The notes under the pieces: generated by a model
The model's input: the letters and a program-made list of their open reading frames with translations, nothing else
The model's database searches: none
Told to the model about the DNA's origin: nothing
Source: Daphnia pulex
Taxonomy: Eukaryota; Arthropoda; Branchiopoda; Diplostraca; Daphniidae
Assembly: GCF_021134715.1 (NCBI RefSeq)
Contig: NC_060021.1
Location: 1,364,001-1,428,000 of the forward strand
DNA length: 64,000 bases
Direction: 5' to 3'
Position numbers and translations under genes: made by a program
In this document: positions 24,531 to 37,117 of the stretch, in pieces
Position numbering within the stretch: position 1 is the first letter of the stretch
Layout: each line of letters starts with the position of its first letter

Positions 24531-25415
24531 GGTGACGGCTTGAAAGGAAAACTGCGAACTGTAACGGGAGGAATACCAGTCTACCACAAATCACACGTGT
24601 AGAGCTTAGTCTAGCAGCCGATACTCGAACGAATTTTTCAAGAGGCGGTAGGAAACGGGAGGAAGAGAACTCAATTATCGATTATCAAATCACGAAAGTA
24701 TTGATCGATATACTGCGATTATTCAATTATTTTCTATTTTTTCATGACTTCATGACTTGCGCTGCTTGCGCATGTGTCTTGGATCTATTTTGAAATTAAA
24801 TAATAGAAAATGAAATTTGGATTGAAATCTATAGGTATTGCGGAGTAAAAAAATTTTTCTCTGTGTCAGCCAGGGTTCTCGGTTTCCCTTCCATTTTTCC
24901 CGCCAAAATACAGTGTTTCAAAATTTAAGACCGCGTGAAAACGTGAGCTTTGTAAATTAAATAATTAAATGTTATGCAACGAAGCAAAAGGTTTTCTTTG
25001 ACTAGTCTTAACATTTTTTAACAATATTTTTTCTAACTACATTTTGGGATGAATTGAAAACCAGAAGATTTTTATGTACTCGTTCTTTACGTGTGGCATT
25101 TGGCTGCTTGTTGAAAGCTAATACGTTATCACAAACAAGGAGTGACCCTAAATTATTCTCAAGTAGGTATTCTAAATTGCTAAGAACCTCATCACTATTT
25201 GATTGCCTAAAACATTCACGCTGAAATCAGTGATTATATAATTGACAAGCTAAAGCTATCCCGACTCGGGATAGCTTGGGATTCCCGAGCTATCCATAAT
25301 ATAAATAATCCATAAGCGCATAATAACTCAGCACATTACTGAAGTAATAATACAAGTTTGCGCCAACAAATCGTTTAAAAATCAAGTTGTATTGTACGGT
25401 ACAGGAGATGGCGAG
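24531..25415. other. intergenic region between importin-4 and PLRG1
   Basis: Holds the importin-4 promoter side (ATTATCGATTAT near 24674) and the PLRG1 3' flank. A perfect short palindrome is at 25253-25277. No gene seen. Confidence 0.4.
25253..25277. repeat. perfect 12-base inverted repeat (hairpin)
   Basis: AAGCTATCCCGA, one base, then TCGGGATAGCTT: a perfect palindrome with a one-base centre. A partial third copy (CCCGAGCTATCC) follows at once. It lies about 140 bases past the PLRG1 stop, so it may be in the PLRG1 3' UTR. Confidence 0.85.
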
Positions 25416-27401
25416 TTAATAACGACGCCGTTTTAATAAGTCGGGCTTCCAGTTGATGGGGTGTGTCTCTTCATTAGCTTCGTCGTCCTCTTTGTAGATT
25501 TTGATAGTTTTATCTGCTTCGGCCGTTATGAGACGTGAACCACTGTGGTCAAAGGCCATGGCAAATACTCCAGCTTCACTATCCATTGAGCCTGGTTGCA
25601 CGGGGGCCTTAAATTTGAATAGGAACAGTTAAAGAAACGTTCAAAACACAGTTTCAACTAAATGCATTTATACCTGTGAGCGCTGGAAATTGTATCCAGT
25701 CTTGAAATCCCAGAAGTGGAGTGATCCGTTATCAGCACCCGATACCATTACGTTGTCAGCATTGATGGCAAGGCAATTAAGAATGGCATTGTGGCCCGAA
25801 AGATTCTGAATAAACTTGCCTTCGGGGCACTTCCATTGTTTGATATTATCCGGCGAGGCGGATGCAAACATGTAGCTGCAACATAATTTTTTAAAATTAA
25901 TTGTACATTCAATGTGTTGTGAAATAATGGGTTAGCTTCATACAGGTTAGGGTGCATTGCCACTGCCCGGACACTTTTCTTGTGATTCGTCAAAGTAGCC
26001 ATTGATCTGCCAGCCGCCAAATCCCATAATCGAATAGTGCTGTCATGACTACTAGTAATAATCTATGGTTTCGAAAGGTAAAATTAAAATTCTGGATTAT
26101 GAGTGTCGAAAACTGCTTTGAATACTTGAGGTTCGGCTGCTTGACAAACAACTGATGCTACGGTGTTGGTGTGGCCAGTTAGGGTATGAATGTTTGCTTT
26201 GGATCGCATGTCCCAAACACGGGCAGTAGAGTCACGACCACAAGTTACTAAAACGTCGATGGTTGGATGAAGGGCCATACTATAAACGGCACTCAAATGG
26301 CCGTGGTAGTGCCGGATAACCTGAAAAAGATTTTGTTAATATTTCTTACACGGTAAATTGAAATGGTGATGGCTACTTTGTTGTACTCCAAATCCCAGCA
26401 TTTCACTTGTCGATCTTCACCAGCACTGAAAAGGTACGGATGTCTTGGGCTGACTTGAAGAGCACGGACGGTGCTGACATGGCCTGTAAGCGAAAGTTTC
26501 AGCCGTCCAGAGGCCAAATCCCAAATCTATAAGAATTTCAAAATGAAAAACTTGACTCTTATAAATGTAAGGAATAAATTACCTTAATAACTCTGTCAGC
26601 AGATCCTGTGCAAAACCATTCATTCGTAGGATCAACAGCTACACAGCGTACCCAACCAATATGACCACTGATAACACGACAAAGTTTCCATGGTGGATGC
26701 CACTGTGGCTTGGGCATTGTTGGGGCTTTACGGGTTATTAAAGATTGTGTATTGTTTGTGGGTCCACCTAATAAGATTCTTTTTTAGTAAATAGATGGGA
26801 AAACAATGACTGCATATTTTTCTCACCTGCAGCATAGCCTGGTATACCAACAGTTGATACATTTGCTGAAGATTGTGGCATCTGATGTCCCCCGATTGTT
26901 CCTGAAGGCATAAGAGCCAAAGCTTGGCTGGTCTCTCCATCTTGTTCTGTAAAAAAATAAACATTCCACTTAAAAATACATATTTCCAATCAATATAGGG
27001 GAAAATAAATTACCAGATTTGTTAGTTAGAGCAAGCTGTCCTCCAGGGTAATTTACCGGAAGCCCTGTTTTTTTCGCTATCTCTTGTTGTTTCCTGACCA
27101 GTTCAACTATTGGACCATACGTATCTTTAGCTTTTGATGATCGCCAGGCAGACACTCTAGATAATCAAATAGAATTGAGTTACTTAATACGTTGAAACAA
27201 TGTAAAGTTATTTCAACACACGCTTTTTGATCAAGAGGAGGTAGACTACCCTCTTCTGACAGAAACATGTCGTGGGTTCTCTTCAGTGATCGAAACACTA
27301 GCGTATGCACGGAATGCTTCTGAATATCCTGTAGAGATATGAAATTTTGTAAATTAGAAATTGTTCATAATTTTTTTAATTGCAAAATTTACCTCTCCCA
27401 T
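25416..27401 (-). CDS. PLRG1: pleiotropic regulator 1 (PLRG1/Prp46), spliceosomal WD40 protein
   Basis: Core component of the Prp19/CDC5L complex, required for pre-mRNA splicing in the nucleus. The tiny first exon encodes MGE (27401-27393) and joins [20 protein letters not shown], the conserved PLRG1 N-terminus. A low-complexity segment follows ([13 protein letters not shown]), then [20 protein letters not shown] and seven WD repeats, including [71 protein letters not shown] and [12 protein letters not shown]. The end, [11 protein letters not shown], is typical of the family. It is divergent from the PHD-TFIIS-SPOC gene, with about 450 bases between start codons. Drosophila counterpart: Tango4. 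Confidence 0.96.
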
Positions 27402-27852
27402 GATTGTTGTTATATTGTAAAAACGAAACCAAATCAAAATTTACATGAGGTTTGTACTCGATTGTTGCCGGCGTTGTCTAACGTACTGATCAAATCGCCA
27501 TCTGTTAGTGACTAACAGAAGATGTAATTATTCACGCCAGATGGCTTCTATTGGAAGCGTCGCCGGCAACATGGCACATTGAAATTGATTTATATAAAAA
27601 AAACGCAAAATGGCGGCATCTAGCCATGAGTCGGCTTGGTGTTTATGTGTATTTTGATGCAATCAGGAGTTTCAAAGTTTGTCAACAAAAAAGTTTTGGG
27701 CTTGTGGTTGCCCATAGAATCGGGTGAAGTTTTTAGTGGCTTTGGTTTGAACTTTGATAGTGGGCCGTTCCGAGCTGGTCAATAAGTGACGCGTTTTGGA
27801 TTACTCGTTTACTGACATTTAGATACAAGTGTGCTACAAATTCGACAACAGC
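27402..27852. promoter_or_regulatory. putative bidirectional promoter between PLRG1 and the PHD-TFIIS-SPOC gene
   Basis: The two start codons face away from each other, 451 bases apart. No TATA box is convincing, which fits housekeeping promoters. Sharing of control is inferred from position only. Confidence 0.45.
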
Positions 27853-30800
27853 ATGTCGAGTACTTTTGTGGCAGATACCACAGACGATAGCTCCTCTGCT
27901 GGAAACACACTAATCATTATTGTTGATAATGACACTGGTGACATATCAGTTGATCAGGAAACACTTCAACTTCTTAGTAAGTCGTCACATTTTGGAGGGA
28001 AATCATGTTTTTATTCATTTACCTTATTTTCAGGCTCTCAAGAGAATACAACTCTAAGCGTAGTTAGAGTCAATGATGTTGCAGGTGACAGCAGTACTGA
28101 TGTCAACATAACTGTAGAAGAAGATTTCAACCCAGTCTCTAGCCCTGTACTCAAGGAAAACGAGGAAGAATTGATGGAAACTGACCAGGAAATTGCTCAA
28201 GTTAATGGAAATGTCAAAGCAGGGCCAAAAATTAGTGAGCAAGTTTTAGAAACAACAGATCCACTCTTAGCTCTTGATCAGGAAGAGATCGAGAAAATTG
28301 AGCATGCATTACAAGCAGAAGCTGGGGCTTTTTTCAACAATATTCTCCCACCAGAAGCTGGTCTAGATGACCTGCTTGATCCCGAACTTACAGGAGGTTT
28401 GCCAAATAACTTTGTGTAGTAGTAGTAAGTGTATCTAGATTATATTATTGTTTTTTCTATCCAGCTCCGGATGACACTGAGGCTGTTGCGTCCATCTCAC
28501 TTGACCATTGTTATTCAGCTGCGCATGGCCCGGCAATTAGTAACTCGAGAAACGCCGACAGTGCGATGAGTTCTGAAGTTGATAGTTCTGATAGCGTTTC
28601 GACGGGTATAGGTGGTGGTGGTGGATCAACGCGCCAACCTTCACCTAAGCGGCGTTCCCAACGCCAGATTGACCGGCAAGAAATGGAGCAATTAAAGAAA
28701 ATCCGAGCAGAAAATGAGGAACTTCTCAAAAAGGAGAAGGAAGAGATGAATCAGATCCAACAAGTCAATACGCCTAAGAAAGAAGCCGAGGCGGAACCGG
28801 AGGAGACTCTCTTCGTAGCTATACCAGAGCCTGTTGCTGTTGCTCCTGAAGAAACTCCTCCTCCCGCTCCAGCGCAACCACTCAGTCGGTTAGCCGTCAT
28901 TCGTCAAAAGCTTCAACAAGACATCCTAAGTGTTGATCCCGTCAAAGCCAAAGTTCACACACCATCATCCAATCAACCTGTCAAAACACCCTTGCCCAAG
29001 ACACAGCCGCTGGCCAAAACACCTCAAACTACTCCGGCCAAAACGCCTCCAACATTGGTGGTTCAAACCAAATCATCACCAGTAACTGCAGTCAAATCGC
29101 CTCAAAGTGTTCAAGCAAATCCAGTTCAAACTGCACCGACACCGCAATCACCTCAAAAGTCAATCGACTTTGACCGACAATCACCCGTGTCTCGTGTTTC
29201 CTCCTCGGGTGGAGTCGCAAGGCCGCGACGAGAAAATCGTCAACCACCTAAACATCTTCGTGAAGCCTTTAATCAACTTGAATTTGAAGGCATTGAAAGA
29301 CTAGTGAAGAAAACATCCACTGTCAAAGGTTTGTCGTCTCCGGATGAACAACCAATCAAGACTGAGGACGATCCGTTGGCTGAAGAAAAACCTGACGATC
29401 CCGTCGTGCCTTCTCCGAAGAAAATGGATGAAAAATCCAAAGATGGTTTGAAACAATTTCTAATGTTTTCTATTGAAAGAAATTAAACTAAAGAAACCCT
29501 TAACGTTTTCACAGGCGAGGAAGAACAAGATCCAGAGGATCTGGATGAAGACGATGACGATCCAAGTGGTGATGGCTCTGATTCGGATGAGAATGAAGAT
29601 GATCCTGATCGATTGTGGTGTGTCTGCCGAGAGCCTCATAACAACCGTTTCATGATTTGTTGCGACAAGTGCGAGGAATGGTTTCATGGAACATGTGTTG
29701 GTATTACACGCAGTATGGGTCGGGAACTTGAGCTTAAAAAACTTGAATGGATTTGCCCTAAATGCGTCAGGCAAGAATACGCAGACACCCAAGAACCATT
29801 TGTCCATCTGCAGGTAAATAATTGTTTGCATTGCATTTTCTGACTCGTTAAATTATCAATGAATTGTATTGTATGCTCAGGACATTGACTTCCCTGAGAA
29901 ACCGATCCCCCTTGTAGAGGAGAAGAGCCCAGTAAAATCAGTAGAGAAAACGGCACCTCCGAGGAGTACAGATCCTGTCAAAGCGGCCAATGAAAAAGCG
30001 AAATTGAAAGCTCAAATGACACAACGAAGGGTTCGAGTTAGTTCGAGCGGAAGTGGAACGGCCGAAGAAGCTACGGCTGCTCCTCTACGATGCATTGTGG
30101 CCGGTTGCAAGAATGATGCACGCGCAAATAGCATTTATTGTAGCGATGCATGTATTGTGAGTCACGTGCGAGATTCACTTATCGCCATGAGCAAAGAGAA
30201 GATCAAGCAGACCCAGTTACCCGAACCACCAAGCCCCAGCACACCCGTCACACCGACATCTTCGGGTGCGTCCAAGTGGAAGGAGTCGGTCGAGTTCGGC
30301 CAGTTGATGAGTCAACCCACCCCACTTTTGACTTCCAAATCGAAAGCCATTAATCAACTGAGAAAATCCATTTCGTCTGAAGGAGCGTCCAAACCGGCCA
30401 ATTTGGCTGACGACACACCCGTTCCTGTTTTGGAGAGAAAGACCGGGAAAATCCTGAGTGGTTCCGCAGCCCCCAAAGTTGCCAATTTGGAAGTGTGGCT
30501 CAAAGACAATCCGACTTTTGAAGTTATTAAACCGGCCACCCTACCGAATAATAAACCCCGATTGTCGATATCCACGACACCGGTGGCCTCCTCTGTCTTG
30601 CTAAATGCTAAATCCGCTTCACCGGCCACTCCGACTTCTTTAACGAGTCAGGCGCCATCACCTTCGTCGTCGTTGCCCAGAATAAGAGCGGACAGCAACA
30701 GTTCAAAGAAGCTTGGTGAGTCGAAGGTGTTTCGGAAGAGGTCCATCGAGACGTCCAAAGATGAAGAAACATCGAAGAAGGTGGTAGTCCAGTCCGATCC

Positions 30801-33800
30801 CGAGTCGACCCGTGCCAGATCCCGGAGCTCACTGAAGGAAACGCTATGGAACCGCTGCAAAGAGGCCACCGATTTGGAGACGGATGAGCAAGCAGTCGAA
30901 CAGGTTGCCACTGAAGTAGAAGAAGCTCTCTATCGCCTCTTCAACAAAGATGTCGGCACAAAATACAAAAATAAATACCGCACTCTGATTTTTAATATCA
31001 AAGATCCCAAAAACCTGGGTTTATTCCGCAAGATCATCGAGAAGCAGATAACACCTGGTAAGTTTTCAGCAGCTTCTTCGCACAACATGTCAAGCGGCAA
31101 TTATTAACAACACGGGATATAAAGGAAAGTTGTTGGTTGGGATCTCATTAAATACCGCGCCATAAAATCCAATATGGAGACCGATCAGCTCTATCTGGCG
31201 GCCAGGATGAGCTTGACATATTGCAAGCTTCGTTTTTTAAGAGTCTAAAACACGTGAATCCCGCCCGGCCGTGTTTGGTTAGTTAGCATGTAATTTCACC
31301 GTTTATATTTATCACACAGGTCAATTGGTCAAAATGTCGACCGAGGAGTTGGCGTCCAAGGAATTGGCCGAATGGCGTGAACAGGAGGCCAAGCATCAGC
31401 TGGACATCATTCAAAAGACGGAACTAGAGCTTATGACCATGTCCAATAAATATCTGGTCAAGACTCACAAAGGCGAAGAGATAATCGAGGAAGCTGGCAA
31501 AGAACTGGATGAACGAGAGTCGGCCACGTCAACTACCACCACTGTTCCAGCTCCGCTCCTCGAGGCCCTCCAGGACACCACGTCCAAGCACAAGTCGCAC
31601 TTGTTCGACCTCAATTGCCAAATTTGCAGTGGCAAGATTAAGGAGGAAGAAGCTGACAAGGATAAGAGCAGCACCAGTAGTTCCAGTACTAGCATCCGGA
31701 AGAGGAGCGAGAAGAGTTCCAAACAGAGTTCACATCATTCCGAATCTAGCAGCAAGCGATCTGATAAAGACCGCAGAGATCACGATAGGAAGAAAAAGGA
31801 TCACGACAAGGAACGGAGTCATCATCGCCCATCGAGAAGTAAAGATCGGCATCACAGGCATCGGTCGGATCGAGATAAGGAGCGAGATAAAGAAAAGAAG
31901 AAGGAAGAAGTAAAAAAAGAAGAAGCAAAGAAAGAAGATGGAAAAAAGGAAGAAATAAAGAAAGAAGAAGCCAAGAAAGAAGAAGCAAAGAAAGAAGAAA
32001 AGCTTCCAGCTCCTGAAGCAGCAAAAGAAGAATCTGAAACCAAGGAAGAGTCGGTTGTCAAGGAAGACATCACTGCGTCCATCGACGAGTCTGAAGCATT
32101 GCCAGTAGAAAATGCGGATGAACCCGTCACGGTAGTACAGCCTGTCCAGGAAAAGAATAAAGAGCCGATGGAGGAGGAGCCTTCAAGCAAACAAGAACCG
32201 ACGTCAACTGTTAGCATAAAGTAGGTTCATTATCCATCCATCAAAATAGCTTCTTTTATAATCTTTACATCTATTCTACCTTTAGGACTCCTGAGCAACA
32301 ATCATTTTCACCAGAGATGGGTCCAGTCGTCTGGAAGGGCGTCATCAATAGTGCAGAGACTGGAAAAGTCAACGTCCAGGCGCTCGATGTGAGTTGATAC
32401 GAGTTTTCTTTTTCAATGTGGACTAGATTTTTAAATATGCATTTAAAATTGATTTCAGATGAGCGGATCGACGGATCTAGCCGATTTGGAAATGCCTTCA
32501 TCGTTGGATATTGTGGGCCGCATTCGGCCGGAAATGGTGTGGGAATACGTGAATCAAACGAGACGAGCGGGCACTCGCGATATTGTGGTGTTCAAGTTCA
32601 CTCCGGCCTCGGATTCTGACCGGAAGCACTATTCGTCCTTTCTCAGTCACATGTACAAACACAACCGGTTCGCCGTTGTTGGGGCCGTCTCCAAGCTCAT
32701 CAAAGACTTTTATGTCGTCCCCTTACCTAAAGATAGTCCAATTCCTTTAGCGCTGGTTTCATTATCGTCAGGCACTAAATGTAAGTTTGCACCAGTTCAA
32801 TGCACTTGTCAAAAATGTTTTCTTACTTGTATGATCTTTTACAGCTTTAGATGAAAACCGGACATCCAGTTTATTGCTGGGCGTTGTAGTGCGAGCGAGG
32901 AAGAAGCGAGCGGTCGATCAGATCGGCAATGGTGGTGCTGCCGTGCCTCACAAAGCGGCGAAATTGGCCAAAATGTCGGCAAAGACTACACCTCCCAGTA
33001 CCGCCAGTAGCGATTCACCCAGTCTGAACTACATTCCCACCTCCCGTGCTAATTCCAAGATGGCTGGTAAAAGTGATCCGCCTGTCAGGGCATCAAAAGC
33101 GGAAACCACATCCAACACTTCACAAATTCAAGCTGATGATGCGCCCTACAGTCCCGGTCAACTTCTCGTTGAAGAAGAAGAACCCGTCCCAGGTTGGTCG
33201 AATTCATAAATTTTAAGAAGTTCTTTTAACTAAAATTTTAATTTTCAACTGGAACAGTGGTTGTAGATGAGGAATTATTAAAACAACAAGCCATGCTGGA
33301 AGAGCTGAATCGCCAGATTGAAGCTCAAAAACAGGAGCTGGCCACCATGTCGGCTGAAGTGGCTTCGACGACATCGTCGGAAATGATGATTCCTGGGTTA
33401 GGCGAGCCTGTTATACCTGGGCTTGGAGAACCTTCGACGTCTTCAACAAGCGGATGGGCCAGCATCGATACAAGAGTGACCCCTTCTACCGATCCACCAT
33501 TCGATCACTCGGCCAAAGCAGCACCTGCTTCTCTCAATAATCTCAATATCAGCAATTTACAGGTTGGTTTTTAAATAAATTTAAACAAAGTTTCTGTAAT
33601 GAAATTAACTTGATTACATTTTGACATTTTATAGGAAATTATTAGCACGATTCAAAAGAAAGAAATGGAAATGAAAATGAGCAGCAAGACGACTGAAGAT
33701 CGTTCCCTGCCGACCGAGCTTTTCTCCCCCCACGACGTTGACATGAGAATAGCAGGTCCTATTCCAGTCCAGCCCGTTGCTCCTGTTCAACCTGTAATTC

Positions 33801-34138
33801 CTGTAGGGGTTGTACCGGTTGTGACTCCAGCACCGGAGAAGAAGAAGCCGAGTCTTTTGAATCAGTTAACTGACGAGCAATTACTGGCGAAAGCCATGGA
33901 GATGGAAATGGAACAAGCTGGAATACCTGCAGCTCCTATGGCTGGCCAGCAATTCTTTCCTCCGCCACGAGGGGCTATTCCTTATCCTCCTATGGGACCG
34001 GGGGGCATGCCATCCGGCCCACCTATGATGGGACATCCTCGACCGTTTCATCCGCCTCCGTTCATGGGAGGTCGTCCTCCTTTTCACGCGCCGCCCGGTA
34101 GCGGTTTCCGGCCAAGACCCAACAAGAAAAAACGCTAA
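27853..34138 (+). CDS. PHD finger-TFIIS central domain-SPOC protein (PHF3/DIDO1 family; Drosophila pps-like)
   Basis: Nuclear regulator of RNA polymerase II; in the family the SPOC domain reads the phosphorylated CTD and the TFIIS-like domain docks on the polymerase. Eleven exons (27853-27976, 28034-28396, 28465-29445, 29515-29813, 29881-31057, 31320-32220, 32286-32388, 32459-32780, 32845-33192, 33258-33562, 33635-34138) sum to 1,808 residues in frame. PHD finger at about 523-575 (WCVCREPHNNRFMICC, WFHGTCVG, WICPKC). TFIIS central domain at about 895-1040 (SLKETLWNRC, KYKNKYRTLIFNIKDPKN, MSTEELASKELAEWRE). Arg/Ser and KKEE repeats follow, then SPOC at about 1295-1435 (VVWKGVINS, RPEMVWEYVNQT, LLLGVVVRARKK). 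The proline-rich tail ends RPNKKKR. The single gene probably covers both vertebrate PHF3 and DIDO1. Confidence 0.94.
31890..32005 (+). repeat. imperfect 15-base tandem repeat encoding KKEEx
   Basis: Purine-rich coding repeat giving seven units of the type KKEEV, KKEEA, KKEDG, KKEEI. It lies between the TFIIS and SPOC domains, in a charged, probably disordered linker. Confidence 0.85.
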
Positions 34139-34674
34139 ATTGTACAGCCCGTCATGTCCCTACATAACAGCCCACGTCTCTCGTTGATTCTCAAAACCAC
34201 CTTGTTGCCCATGGGAAGATGGAAGTTCAACATTCTCGAAATCGTGAGTGCTTGTTTTTTTTTGTTTTTTCATGTCACAAGACACACAGCTAAGGGAGGA
34301 GTAATTGCATCCGTGTAATTATTGATTCCGCCACCCGCAACTGACCCAACAAGAAAAGGAAACATTTAGAGACGCCAATTACGTTTGCTATGCCCCCACA
34401 GCTAACGATTTTGTTTTTACATCTTTTTATTCCTCTTTTCAGTTTACGTGTGTTTCCCTTAATCTGTCTTGATATCGTAGTCACATGCATTGTGTCGTTC
34501 TCATACAATCGGACCACCAACACACACGCAATACAACTCACCCTCATTCATCATATATTAAGAAGGACAAGGCATTCTGTGTCGTTTTGCAATCTAAGTG
34601 TAATATCCACTATGAACTGGTTAAATGTTAAAAACTGGCAAGGATTTAATTAACCAAAATGTTCTTTAATATTG

Positions 34675-37117
34675 TTAAAACTGAGGGACGAAGGAGAGCA
34701 CTAAACCTTCACTCGATCCAACTGGAACACTGTCAGTCTTCAATTTGCTCCTGTATTTGAAGGAGGCCGATTAAGAATTGTATCAACTACAAATAAACAA
34801 CGAAAAATCTTGTTACCCTTTAGTAGTCGAATTGCTGACTGCCATTGAAGAACGGACGACAGCTTGAGCTTCCGAAGGGATGCTTGGATCCTTTGAAAAA
34901 TCCACAAACTCCTCGTTTTCGCCCAAGTTAAGGACAACTAGGTATCCAGGTGCTCCCTTTCGGATTCTAAAAATAATAAAAACAAATAATGATGCAAATC
35001 TAAAAATGTGATTAGAGTTTAAACTCACCTTGTGAATGCAAAGATATCATCATTCGTCACATTCGAAAAGCTCATGGTACCATGCATGATGGCCGGCTGC
35101 TTACGCAAGTTAACCAACTCGCGGTAGATGTTTAAATAACTGTTGGCCATGCCCATTTGATGCTCGGCATTGATGGTGTCGATATTTCCCCCAATTGGGT
35201 ACCATGGCGCACTTGCATTAGTGAAACCGGCCATTGATGAAGAATCCCATCGGTAAGGACTGCGTGCTTGATTGCAATGGGAAGTGGCGGTCAATTTATT
35301 ACCGGTGGGGCAAGCTTCTAATGATCCGCCGACTGGAGCCACATCTTCCATGCCAATCTCATCTCCGTAATAAGTGAATGGTGTACCCGGAAGAAGCAAT
35401 TGTACCATAGCCATAGCGTCGATTAGTTTGGCTTCCAAACGATAGGCCATGCGTTCCGTGTCCCTGTTACCAAGTACCCAGTTAGGCCATCCTTGAACTC
35501 CACTGACTTCTTCCAAGTAAGCGCTGATTTCGTTTTTCAGGTCGATTCCAGTAAACCCAGCCAGTTTTCTAATGAATTTGGAGTTGACGGGTAGGTCTGC
35601 AAGTGGCCTTGGCGGGGTTGCAGTGGCATCCCCGTAATATTTCATTGCGCTAACACCTTCGGTATCTTCCGCCTCAACGAACAAAACCCTGCGAAAATAA
35701 TTTTTTAAATCTCAGTTGAAACAATTGACGCAATTTTATGCAAATTACCTGTGATCTCCGTCTTTATCTTCATACTCCTGAAGAACTGCACGGATCTCAC
35801 CAATAAAGTTGTACGTTTCGTCAAGATTCTTGGTGTAGGTATGGTCGAGGGACGCATACGCATTGGGCGTGACGCCAGGAATCGCTGTCTCATTCAATGT
35901 CGTATTCGCGGATTCATAGAAATAAGGTACGGACAAGAGTCTAAGGCCAGACACGCCTTGGTCTAACCAGAATCTTGTAACATTCTTCAATTCCCTTTTC
36001 ACTTTTTCACTGCGCAAGTTTAGATCAGGTTGATCTGGTCCATAAATATGGTAGTAATATTTATTCCTGGTTTGATCAAGTGTCCACGCCGAACCCCCAA
36101 AGATGCTGACCTGTTTTTTTATTGAAACTGTTATTAGTAATGATAAGACAAAGAACAAATAGTTGTAATACCCAATTATTAGGTGGTCCACCATTTTTCC
36201 CCTCAGCCCAGACAAAGCAGTCACCGCATTCACCTGTAGCATCAGCGACTGATTGATTGAACCAAGCGTGGTGCTTACTCACGTGGTTTAACGGTAGATC
36301 AAGAATAATCTTCAAGCCTAGAAAATTTGGCTGATCATGTAAATTTTTCCATTAAAATAAAATTAATATATTTAAAAGATTACCCTCTTGTTTGGCAGCT
36401 GCTGTCAAATCTTTCAGATCTTGCAGTTCGCCGTAGGATGGGTGGATTTCGAGGAAATTGTCGATATCCTGGCCATACAGCGGTTCCTCACTTGCTGTCT
36501 TGAAAATGGGTGAAATAGAGATCATGTTGACACCCAAATGAACAAAATGATTTAGTCGGCCCATAATTCCTGAATATTACAATACAAATTTAGATTTCAT
36601 TATTATTACATGAAAATAATATCAGGACAATAGATTGTATACTACCTTTCAAATCACCCTTGCCATCTTGATTTGCTCCACTGTCTTGAAATGATTTTGG
36701 ATTGACTGAATAGACTACACCCTTCTGCCAGTACTCTAGTGGGGCTGGAGCAGGGCATTTAGGTGCCAGTACAACAATAACGATAGCAATAACCAGCATA
36801 GCAATCCAGCAAAGCCAGAACAAGGCAAAGAGAGTCCATCGAAGTCTTATCCAGAATGGGTCATTGGCATACTTCATCAACTCTTCCTTTCCCATGCCAG
36901 CGAATGCTACATCAACAGCTCCAATCTCAACAGCTGCATCATCAGCATTCTTGGTGAATTTGACCTGTCCAACATCTCCAGGTTTTTCATCGCCATGGGC
37001 TGCCAAAGAGCTTCTAGATTCGCTTTTAGAACCTAATGATTCGGCAGATTCAGTCCTGGCTTTGGGGGCGATTTGTCCCTTTAGGGGCTCTACTCCATTG
37101 TAGTTTTCATTCATCAT
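34675..37117 (-). CDS. SLC3-family heavy chain (CD98/4F2hc-like), amylase-fold type II glycoprotein
   Basis: Heavy chain of heteromeric amino-acid transporters: escorts an SLC7 light chain to the plasma membrane. From the MM start at 37117: about 95-residue cytosolic segment, one membrane helix (FALFWLCWIAMLVIAIVIVV), then APKC with the cysteine expected to bridge to the light chain, then a GH13-like ectodomain (EYWQKGVVYSVNPKSF, DLPLNHVSKHH, GVSGLRLLSVPY, NWVLGNRDTER, PGTPFTYYGDEIGM). The GH13 nucleophile position (GFRxD in enzymes) reads GLRLL, so hydrolase activity is not expected. N-glycosylation sites are frequent. The apparent stop after STTKG at 34813 lies inside an intron: donor after 34817 and acceptor before 34750 give a tail ending SEGLVLSFVPQF at 34675. 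SLC3A2-like is more likely than SLC3A1. Confidence 0.92.

Noticed and set aside
31852-32217. Serine-rich minus-strand ORF of 121 codons
   Set aside because: It is the shadow of the KKEE-rich coding exon on the other strand.
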